From positions 1 through 25,832 of the forward strand of contig CAUBKG010000029.1 in NCBI GenBank assembly GCA_958436475.1: DNA of 25,832 bases, read 5' to 3'. The notes beneath the pieces are model-generated. The model had not been told where the DNA came from. It worked only from the letters and a program-made list of their open reading frames with translations, and searched no databases. Of the stretch, positions 15,466 through 21,899 are shown piece after piece; position 1 is the first letter of the stretch; every line of letters starts with the position of its first letter. The translations under genes and the position numbers were made by a program. This DNA comes from an uncultured Clostridia bacterium (GTDB taxonomy: Bacteria; Bacillota; Clostridia; Oscillospirales; Acutalibacteraceae).

Positions 15466-16824
15466 ATGATTAACGTACATGATATTCTCGAAACCATCAC
15501 CATGATCCAGGATGAGCACCTCGACATCCGCACCGTGACCATGGGCATCTCCCTTCTCGACTGTATCGACCCGGACATCGACCGGGCGTGTGAAAACATA
15601 TACCGGAAAATCACAAAATACGCTGGAAGGCTCGTGCCGACCTGCGAGGAGATCGAACGGCAGTACGGCATCCCCATCATCCATAAGCGCATTTCCGTGA
15701 CCCCCATCGCCATGCTCTCGGGCGCCTGCCCGAACGATTCCCCCGTGAAATTCGCTTTGGCTCTTGAGCGGGCCGCGGCGGCGGTGGGCGTCAACTTCAT
15801 CGGCGGGTATTCGGCCCTCGTGCAGAAGGGCTTCGCCCCCGGGGACCGCGCCCTCATCGAAAGCATCCCCGAGGCGCTTTCCCGTACGGAGCATATTTGC
15901 TCTTCCGTCAACATCGGCTCCACCAAGGCCGGCATCAATATGGACGCCGTGGCCGTGATGGGCGAAAAAATCCTCGAAACGGCAAAGCTGACCGCCGACC
16001 GCCAGTGCATCGGCGCGGCCAAGCTCGTGGTGTTCTGCAACGCCCCGGAGGATAACCCCTTCATGGCGGGCGCCTTCCACGGCGTGGGCGAGGGAGACTG
16101 CGTTATCAACGTGGGTGTTTCCGGACCCGGCGTTGTTCGCGCCGCCATTGCGAACGCAGGCGATTGCGACCTCGCGGGCGTGGCCGATATCATCAAAAAG
16201 ACGGCCTTCAAAATCACCCGCATGGGCCAGCTCGTGGCCTGCGAAGCCTCCCGCCGTTTGAATGTACCCTTCGGCATCGTGGATCTTTCCCTCGCGCCCA
16301 CCCCCGCCATCGGCGATTCAGTGGCGCATATCTTAGAAGAGATCGGCCTTTCGACGTGCGGCTCCTGCGGCACCACCGCCGCCCTCGCCATGCTCAACGA
16401 CGCGGTCAAAAAGGGCGGGGTTATGGCTTCCTCCCATGTGGGCGGCCTCTCGGGCGCCTTCATCCCCGTTACGGAGGACGCCGGCATGATCGACGCCGCG
16501 CGCGCCGGCACCCTGACCATCGAAAAGCTGGAAGCCATGACGTCGGTCTGCTCGGTGGGCCTCGATATGATCAATGTTCCCGGGGATACGCCGCCGGAGG
16601 TGCTTTCCGCCATTATTGCGGACGAAGCGGCCATCGGCATGGTCAATTCCAAAACCACGGCGGTCCGCCTGATCCCCGCGATCGGCAAAAAGGTGGGCGA
16701 GGAGCTGAGCTTCGGCGGCCTACTCGGCGGCGGCCCGGTCATGAAGGTGAACACCGCTTCCCCGCTGAAATTCATACAGCGCGGCGGGCGGATTCCCGCC
16801 CCCATCCAAAGCCTGAAAAACTGA
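15466..16824 (+). CDS. PFL family protein (DUF711/UPF0210)
   Basis: The 452-residue soluble protein matches the DUF711/UPF0210 family. This family is distantly related to pyruvate formate-lyase-like barrels and has no established reaction. Typical blocks are MINVHDILETITMIQDEHLD, RTVTMGISLLDC, SVTPIAMLSGAC, GGYSALVQKG, SSVNIGSTKAGINMDA and the glycine-rich end GGLLGGGPVMKVN. The ribosome binding site is GGAG, seven bases before the ATG. It forms an operon with nadE and the ACT gene. No radical glycine motif or activase gene was recognised, so pyruvate formate-lyase activity should not be assumed. Confidence 0.92.
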   Translation: MINVHDILETITMIQDEHLDIRTVTMGISLLDCIDPDIDRACENIYRKITKYAGRLVPTCEEIERQYGIPIIHKRISVTPIAMLSGACPNDSPVKFALALERAAAAVGVNFIGGYSALVQKGFAPGDRALIESIPEALSRTEHICSSVNIGSTKAGINMDAVAVMGEKILETAKLTADRQCIGAAKLVVFCNAPEDNPFMAGAFHGVGEGDCVINVGVSGPGVVRAAIANAGDCDLAGVADIIKKTAFKITRMGQLVACEASRRLNVPFGIVDLSLAPTPAIGDSVAHILEEIGLSTCGSCGTTAALAMLNDAVKKGGVMASSHVGGLSGAFIPVTEDAGMIDAARAGTLTIEKLEAMTSVCSVGLDMINVPGDTPPEVLSAIIADEAAIGMVNSKTTAVRLIPAIGKKVGEELSFGGLLGGGPVMKVNTASPLKFIQRGGRIPAPIQSLKN

Positions 16825-17035
16825 CCGTTCGCCCCTTTCTTCCGTGCGGCACGGGAACCGAAAAGTTATGCCGTAAAGCGGGGGTAAATTTATATATTTT
16901 GACGGTTGTTTTTTGAATTTGCGAGTGCTACCATTAGGAAAATACCGCACACGTGTTCCTCCGCTTTTACGCGGGGGAACATTCACGTAGAACCGCCCTG
17001 TTTAACGAGCGGGCTGCGAAAGGAGTTGTTGTACC
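16825..17035 (+). other. Structured leader region of the V-ATPase operon
   Basis: No gene is seen in these 211 bases. An AT-rich stretch (16886-16920, with TTGACG and TTGAAT) could hold a promoter, but no convincing -10 partner was found. Downstream, GTTCCTCCGC (16955-16964) pairs with GCGGGGGAAC (16971-16980), a 10-base-pair stem with one wobble, extended by ACGT/ACGT (16951-16954 and 16985-16988) across a bulge. A second small stem, GCCC/GGGC (16995-16998 and 17011-17014), precedes the AGGAG of the first ATPase gene. CCGTG/CACGG (16842-16854) just after the PFL gene lacks a T-tail. Confidence 0.4.
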
Positions 17036-17356
17036 GTGGAGGATATGATCAAACGGATCCTTGAGCTCGACCATATGGAGCAGGAGCTCACTGAGGAAGC
17101 GGAAAAGGTCAGACGGGAAGCGGAACAGAAAGTCAGTGAGATGAAAAACGAGCTGAAGGAAGACTACCTCGCGCGCGCCCGGAAACGTGCCGCGGAGAAC
17201 AGCCGTAAGGAGCAGGAGGAAGCCGACCGCGAATGGGCGGCCATCCAGAAAAAAACGGAAGACTCCATCCGCCGGCTCGAACGGGCATACGAGGAAAACT
17301 CCGCCCGGTGGGTGGGAGACCTGACCGAACGGGTAACCGGCACGCGTCTCTCCTGA
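17036..17356 (+). CDS. V-type ATPase peripheral-stalk subunit G/H-like (NtpF-like)
   Basis: This 106-residue protein is almost entirely a charged coiled coil rich in Glu, Lys, Arg and Ala (about residues 5-95), with no membrane segment. Its place as first gene of the V-ATPase operon and its composition fit the G-type (archaeal H, enterococcal NtpF) stalk subunit. That subunit pairs with subunit E to hold the catalytic head against rotation. The start is GTG at 17036, with AGGAG about 11 bases upstream; the in-frame ATG at 17045 is too far from it. Assignment rests on context and coiled-coil form more than on motifs. Confidence 0.75.
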   Translation: MEDMIKRILELDHMEQELTEEAEKVRREAEQKVSEMKNELKEDYLARARKRAAENSRKEQEEADREWAAIQKKTEDSIRRLERAYEENSARWVGDLTERVTGTRLS

Positions 17357-17390
17357 TTTCCAACGCCGTTAAGAAAAGCAGGTGGTTCCT

Positions 17391-18428
17391 ATGAGCAAAA
17401 CTGCTCCGGCAGCAAATGCAATCTATGCAAAGGCGCATTCCAAATACGGGCGCAGGCTTACCCCGGAAAACTACCGGGATTTGCTCGCTTGCCAGTCCGT
17501 TCCGGATATTGCGTCTTTTTTAAAATCCCATACGCGCTATGCAGAGGCCCTCACCGATACCAAAGACGGCAACGTCCACCGCGGTCATCTGGAATCGCTT
17601 CTCAGGAGGTACCTTTTCCGGGAGTCTGAAAAGCTGTGCTCGTTTGAGCATTCGGTGGGCGAGCCCTTTTACGAATACCTTATCCTGCAGGGCGAGATCG
17701 CGCAGATTCTCACCTTTATCCGGTATTACGACGCCGGAAAGCCCGAAGAATTCATCTTCGCCATGCAGCCGTATATCGAAGAGCACGGCCGGGTGGACCT
17801 CACCCTCCTCTCGGGCGCGCGTTCCCTTGCCGATGCACTGCGCGCACTGGAGCACACGCCCTTTTACGCGGTGCTCTCCCCTCTCGTTGGAGAAAAGAAC
17901 ATCTCGTATACCGATATCGAGCACGCGCTTTACACATATCTTTACCGGCGCGCTCATGTTCTGGCCGCCCGGGACCCCGGCGCCGCGGCGGAAATCACCG
18001 CGCTGATCGATGCGTACATCGAGCTCGACAATGTCGGCCGCATTTACCGCATGAAGGAATATTTCCACGCGCCCGCCGATAAAATACGCCCCTACCTCTT
18101 CGAGTACGCGGGCCGCATCAAGGCGGACGATATCGAGCAGATGCTCGCCGCTTCCTCGGGGGCGGAGGTCTTCCGGGTCTTCAAAACTACCCCCTACCGC
18201 CGTGAAATCCAAAAATGCGATTCCGATTCCCTGCCGGACTGCATCGTCCGCATCCGCTATAACCTGTTCCGGCACAGCTTCCGTTTTTCCAATCATCCCA
18301 CCGTGGCGATCTACACCTATATCCATCTCGCCAAAACGGAGGTCGACAATATCGTTACCATGATCGAAGGCGTGCGCTACGGCGTCCCGGCCGACGAAAT
18401 AAAGCCCCTTCTCATCGGTGTGAATTAG
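17391..18428 (+). CDS. ntpC: V-type ATPase subunit C (AC39/d family)
   Basis: The 345-residue protein resembles the AC39/subunit d family (bacterial and archaeal subunit C). This funnel-shaped helical protein sits on the c-ring and links it to the central D-F shaft. Recognisable features are repeated helical blocks such as NAIYAKAHSKYGRRLTPENY, YIELDNVGRIYRMKEYF and the C-terminal NHPTVAIYTYIHLAKTEVDNI. ELDN...R and the ending VAIYTYIHLAKTEVDNI-like block are family hallmarks. The ATG at 17391 has AGGTGG five bases upstream; a GTG at 17382 lies within that site and is rejected. It is 34 bases after the G-like gene and 20 bases before subunit I. Confidence 0.9.
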   Translation: MSKTAPAANAIYAKAHSKYGRRLTPENYRDLLACQSVPDIASFLKSHTRYAEALTDTKDGNVHRGHLESLLRRYLFRESEKLCSFEHSVGEPFYEYLILQGEIAQILTFIRYYDAGKPEEFIFAMQPYIEEHGRVDLTLLSGARSLADALRALEHTPFYAVLSPLVGEKNISYTDIEHALYTYLYRRAHVLAARDPGAAAEITALIDAYIELDNVGRIYRMKEYFHAPADKIRPYLFEYAGRIKADDIEQMLAASSGAEVFRVFKTTPYRREIQKCDSDSLPDCIVRIRYNLFRHSFRFSNHPTVAIYTYIHLAKTEVDNIVTMIEGVRYGVPADEIKPLLIGVN

Positions 18429-18448
18429 TAACTTGGAGGTGACTACGA

Positions 18449-20383
18449 TTGGCTGTTGAAAAAATCAAAGTGGTGAACAAGGTCGGCCGCCTCGAGAAGC
18501 TGGACGACGTAATCGACGTCTGCTGCAAATGCGGGTACTTCCAGCCGGAGCCCGCTATGAATTACCTGCAGAACGTCAAGGGATTTACCTCCCTCAATGA
18601 AGAGAACCCCTATGCCGCCAGCCTCCAGAAGCTGACCGATATTCTGACCGCTTCCAACCATGCGCCTGCGCGGGTGAATATCGACGGGTTCGAAATGACC
18701 CGCCCGCAGATCAATCAGTATATCATGCAGCTGATTGACCGCGTGGGTTCCCTGCAGGAAAAACGCGGCGAGCTTTTGCAGTCCATTGAGCAGGCCAAGC
18801 ATGCCATCGAGCAGTTCAGCCACTTTTTCGGGCTGGATATCCGCCTCAATGAAGTGTTTGGCTCCAAATTTATCAAGGTGCGCTTCGGGCGCATCCCGGC
18901 GGAAAGCTTTGAGCGCCTCCAGCAATATCACGATAATCCGTATGTGCTCTTCTTCCCCTGTTCGAGCGACCGCTTCTATTACTGGGGCATGTATGTTTCC
19001 CCTGCAGATAAAATCGTGGATGTGGACCGTATCTTCGCAAGCCTCTATTTCGAACGCCTGCGCATCCCGGACGCGGTCGGCACCCCCGAAGAAGCATCGA
19101 CCGAGCTCCAGCAGCGGGTGGAAAAGGAAAAAGCCGAGCTGAAGGAGCTGGACGACAGCATCTCCGCCTACTGGGAAAAGGAGCTGGATTATTCTTATAA
19201 GGTATATACTTACCTCGACCTGCTCAACACGAAATTCGAGCTCCGCAAATACGCGGCGAAATATAACGATACCTTCATGTATACCGGCTTTATCCCGGCA
19301 AACAGGGCAAAGGATTTTGAAAAACGCCTTTCGGAGATCGACGAGATCGAATACGAGGTGGAGAACCCCGATTCCTCGCAGAAGGTCGTTACCCCCACCA
19401 AGCTCAAAAACAGCCGCTTTTCGAAGCCCTATGAGTTTTACGTGGATATGTTCGGCGTGCCGGCCTACAACGAGGTGGATCCAACCCTCTTCGTCGGCAT
19501 CACCTACACGGTTATTTTCGGCATCATGTTTGCAGACGTGGGTCAGGGCCTGCTCCTCGCGCTCATCGGCTGGCTCATGTGGAAGCTCAAAAAGATGCAG
19601 CTTGGGCCCATCCTCGTGCGGTGCGGCATTTCCTCTGCCCTCTTCGGCGTGGTATTCGGCTCCGTGTTCGGCTTTGAGCATGTGCTGGACCCGCTCTACC
19701 GCCTCGTGGGCTTTGAGGAAAAGCCTATTGAAGTGCTGGATCCGAACATGATCATGTATATCATCTATGCCGCCATCGGCATCGGCGTGGTGCTCATCCT
19801 CGCAGCCATGCTCATCAATATTTTTTCCTGCCTCAGGCGGAAAGACTGGGAAAATGCCCTCTTCAGCCCCAACGGTGCGGCCGGGTTCCTGTTTTACGGC
19901 TCCACCGTGTTCGGGCTCATCCTGCTTTTGATGCTGCATGTCAATATCTATAACGTCTTCACCATTGTCCTGTGCATCGCCCTCCCGCTCGTGCTGATGT
20001 TTTTCAAGGAATTCCTCGGCAACCGCCTCAAGGGGGACTCTCACTGGAGGCCCGGCCGCTGGAGCGATTACATCATGCAGAACTTCTTCGAAGTGTTTGA
20101 ATATATTTTAAGCTACATCAGCAACACGATCTCCTTCCTGCGCATCGGCGCGTTCGTGCTCGTGCACACGGGCATGATGATGGTGGTGTTCCAGCTGGCG
20201 GAGCTCACCCCTCCGGCGGTTTCGGTGATCGTTATTATCCTCGGCAACCTCTTCGTGATGGCGCTCGAGGCGCTGCTCGTCAGCATCCAGGCACTGAGGC
20301 TCGAATTCTATGAGATGTTCAGCCGCTTCTTTGCAGGCAGCGGCCGCCCCTTCGAGCCCATCGACCTGACAAAGGAAAAATAA
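18449..20383 (+). CDS. ntpI: V-type ATPase subunit I (a subunit)
   Basis: The 644-residue protein has a soluble N-terminal half (about 1-345), with a coiled-coil arm near residues 215-245, and a membrane half with about seven to eight hydrophobic helices. It forms the stator with the two ion half-channels. R565 (SFLRIGAFVLVHTG) and R617 (SIQALRLEFYE) are the conserved arginines facing the proteolipid carboxylate. The start is TTG at 18449, with GGAGGTGA eight bases upstream and no better ATG. Length is normal for bacterial subunit I. It is followed after 61 bases, which include two hairpins, by the proteolipid gene. Confidence 0.95.
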   Translation: MAVEKIKVVNKVGRLEKLDDVIDVCCKCGYFQPEPAMNYLQNVKGFTSLNEENPYAASLQKLTDILTASNHAPARVNIDGFEMTRPQINQYIMQLIDRVGSLQEKRGELLQSIEQAKHAIEQFSHFFGLDIRLNEVFGSKFIKVRFGRIPAESFERLQQYHDNPYVLFFPCSSDRFYYWGMYVSPADKIVDVDRIFASLYFERLRIPDAVGTPEEASTELQQRVEKEKAELKELDDSISAYWEKELDYSYKVYTYLDLLNTKFELRKYAAKYNDTFMYTGFIPANRAKDFEKRLSEIDEIEYEVENPDSSQKVVTPTKLKNSRFSKPYEFYVDMFGVPAYNEVDPTLFVGITYTVIFGIMFADVGQGLLLALIGWLMWKLKKMQLGPILVRCGISSALFGVVFGSVFGFEHVLDPLYRLVGFEEKPIEVLDPNMIMYIIYAAIGIGVVLILAAMLINIFSCLRRKDWENALFSPNGAAGFLFYGSTVFGLILLLMLHVNIYNVFTIVLCIALPLVLMFFKEFLGNRLKGDSHWRPGRWSDYIMQNFFEVFEYILSYISNTISFLRIGAFVLVHTGMMMVVFQLAELTPPAVSVIVIILGNLFVMALEALLVSIQALRLEFYEMFSRFFAGSGRPFEPIDLTKEK

Positions 20384-20391
20384 CACTAACG

Positions 20392-20431
20392 TTTTCAATG
20401 GCTACGGCCGTGAAAATAAGAAATGATTTCT
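20392..20431 (+). promoter_or_regulatory. Paired hairpins ahead of the proteolipid gene
   Basis: Between subunits I and K, TTTTCA (20392-20397) pairs with TGAAAA (20411-20416), with an inner GGC/GCC stem closed by a TACG tetraloop of the stable UNCG type. A second stem, AGAAA/TTTCT (20419-20423 with 20427-20431), ends directly at the GGAGG ribosome binding site of subunit K. They lack T-tails, so they are unlikely to be simple terminators and may affect mRNA stability or translation of K. Confidence 0.45.
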
Positions 20432-20444
20432 GGAGGTTTTACTT

Positions 20445-20915
20445 ATGAAATTTGTATTGCTCGCTTTACCGGTTCTCGCCATTGCCGCTTCTATCTATCT
20501 TGGAATCAAGGCCGCCAAAAACGGCGGCATGCGCAAAGGTATGCTTACCCATTTCGTTTCCCTCGCTCTCATCTTCACCCTCGCCATGGCTCTTACCGCA
20601 GGCGTCAGCGCCGCCACGGCGGACGACGACGCAGCGGCAAACGAGCCCCAAACCACCGCCAGCGAAACCGCGGGCGCAGAAACCGGCAGCGACGGGCTCG
20701 GAAACGGCCTCGGCATGATCGCCGCGGCTCTCGTTACCGGCCTTGCGGGCATCGGCGGCGGTATTGCCGTTGCCGCGGGCGCTCCGGCCGCCATCGGCGC
20801 TACCGCGGAAGACCCGAAGGTGTTCGGTAAGTCCCTCATCTTCGTAGCCCTCGGCGAAGCCATCGCGCTCTATGGCGTGGTTATCTCCGTTCTGATCCTG
20901 ACCCACGTAAAGTAA
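20445..20915 (+). CDS. ntpK: V-type ATPase proteolipid subunit K (c subunit), variant architecture
   Basis: The 156-residue membrane protein forms the rotating ring. Residues about 88-118 and 126-153 make a typical c-type helical hairpin (LVTGLAGIGGGIAVAAGAPAAIGA, then AEDPKVFGKSLIFVALGEAIALYG). E138 is the ion-binding carboxylate. The first half (helices about 4-22 and 33-57) lacks the glycine-rich c pattern and any membrane carboxylate. It is joined by an Ala/Asp/Glu/Thr-rich linker (58-84). This resembles the long single-hairpin c subunits of some Clostridia rather than the double-hairpin NtpK of enterococci. The glutamine of Na+-type inner helices is V109 here and the Ser/Thr after the Glu is absent, so H+ seems likelier than Na+; that is inference. 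AGG-rich ribosome binding site GGAGG precedes the ATG. Confidence 0.92.
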   Translation: MKFVLLALPVLAIAASIYLGIKAAKNGGMRKGMLTHFVSLALIFTLAMALTAGVSAATADDDAAANEPQTTASETAGAETGSDGLGNGLGMIAAALVTGLAGIGGGIAVAAGAPAAIGATAEDPKVFGKSLIFVALGEAIALYGVVISVLILTHVK

Positions 20916-20945
20916 AAACCGATTTTCGGGAAGGGATGACCCCTT

Positions 20946-21254
20946 ATGAAATTCTATCTCATCAGCGATAATATCGATACGGCCGCCGGCATGCGCCTCG
21001 CGGGAATCGAAGGCGTCGTCGTGCACGAAACGGAAGAGGTGAACCGCGCGCTCCAAACGGCGATGGACGATCCGGAGATCGGCATCGTTTTAATGACGGA
21101 GCGCCTCGTTTCCCTCTGCCCCGACCTCGTTTACGATCTGAAGCTCAACCGGAACCAGCCGCTGATCGTAGAAATCCCCGACCGCCACGGCTCCGGTCGG
21201 AGCAAGGATTCCATCACCCGGTATGTCCGGGAAGCCATCGGCCTGAAGATTTGA
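20946..21254 (+). CDS. ntpG: V-type ATPase subunit F
   Basis: The 102-residue protein is the F subunit (enterococcal NtpG), a small Rossmann-like protein bound to the D shaft in the V1 head. Family features are the opening MKFYLISDNIDTAAGMRLAGIEG, the middle GIVLMTERL and the C-terminal PLIVEIPD followed by a short helix. The ATG at 20946 follows GGGAAGGGATGA. It is 30 bases after K and 11 bases before E, with stop and ribosome binding site close together (TTTGAGGTGA), so translation of F and E is likely coupled. Confidence 0.92.
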   Translation: MKFYLISDNIDTAAGMRLAGIEGVVVHETEEVNRALQTAMDDPEIGIVLMTERLVSLCPDLVYDLKLNRNQPLIVEIPDRHGSGRSKDSITRYVREAIGLKI

Positions 21255-21265
21255 GGTGATTATAC

Positions 21266-21862
21266 ATGCCGCAGCAGAATGAAAAAATATCCAAGTTTCT
21301 CGATGCCATCCATAAGGATGCGGAAAGCCGCCGCGAAGCGCTCGAGCGCGAAACAGAGGCCTTCAAGCAGGAAGAAATCAAAAAGGCGGAAAGCGAAGCC
21401 CTGCGCGAGGCTTATGCCCTCATTCAGCATGAAATTGAAGAAACCCGCCTGAAAATCAGCCGCGAGCTTTCTACCAAGGAGCTTTCCGCAAAGCGCAGCC
21501 TGCTTCAGAAGCGGGAGGAGATTACGGAAAAGGTGTTCGGGCTGGCAAGGGAAAGGCTGCTGGCCTTTTCGAGGTCCCCGGAATATAAGGCCGCCCTGTT
21601 CGGCTATCTGGAAGACGCCGCCCGCCTCTTCGGCCGTGTTCCCGTGGCAGTTTCCATCCGCCCGGAGGACGAAGCGCTCAAAGAAGAAATCGCGGCTAAA
21701 TTCCCCGCCGGATGCGAAGTCAAGTGCGACGGCGGCATAAAGCTCGGCGGCGCGGTTGTTTGCGCGCCCTCGCTCGGCAAATCGGCCGACTACACGCTGG
21801 ATAGAAGCCTTGCGGAGCAGCGCGCCTGGTTCCGCCAGAATTCCGGCCTGTACATCGCCTGA
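21266..21862 (+). CDS. ntpE: V-type ATPase subunit E
   Basis: The 198-residue protein has a long charged N-terminal helix (about residues 5-100) and a mixed C-terminal domain that contains GIKLGGAVVCAPSLGKSADYTLD. This is the layout of peripheral-stalk subunit E, which binds subunit B at the top of the head and pairs with the G-like coiled coil encoded at the operon start. The GGAVV...D-TLD stretch is the family's most recognisable element. GAGGTGA precedes the ATG at 21266. It lies 37 bases upstream of subunit A. Confidence 0.9.
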   Translation: MPQQNEKISKFLDAIHKDAESRREALERETEAFKQEEIKKAESEALREAYALIQHEIEETRLKISRELSTKELSAKRSLLQKREEITEKVFGLARERLLAFSRSPEYKAALFGYLEDAARLFGRVPVAVSIRPEDEALKEEIAAKFPAGCEVKCDGGIKLGGAVVCAPSLGKSADYTLDRSLAEQRAWFRQNSGLYIA

Positions 21863-21899
21863 GCTTTTCCCGCCCGAACTTCAAATTGAGGTGATTATA

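Noticed and set aside
15438..16805. A 455-codon minus-strand open frame opposite the PFL-family gene
   Set aside because: Antisense shadow rich in Ser, Met, Pro and Arg, lying wholly within a strongly supported plus-strand gene.
15466..16824. Reading the PFL-family gene as a true pyruvate formate-lyase
   Set aside because: The sequence fits DUF711/UPF0210; no Cys-Cys catalytic pair, C-terminal radical glycine motif or activating enzyme gene was recognised.
16825..17035. A confident Na+ riboswitch call in the V-ATPase leader
   Set aside because: Stems are present but I could not match a known conserved core by eye, so it is given only as a testable idea.
18443..20044. A 533-codon open frame on the minus strand opposite subunit I
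   Set aside because: It is the antisense shadow of a well-recognised gene in GC-rich DNA; its translation is rich in His, Glu and Arg, matches no family and has no convincing start signal.
21756..21899. Longer form of V-ATPase subunit A
   Set aside because: The extra 48 codons lie inside subunit E and do not resemble the family; TTG at 21900 with GAGGTGAT begins exactly at the conserved N-terminal barrel.
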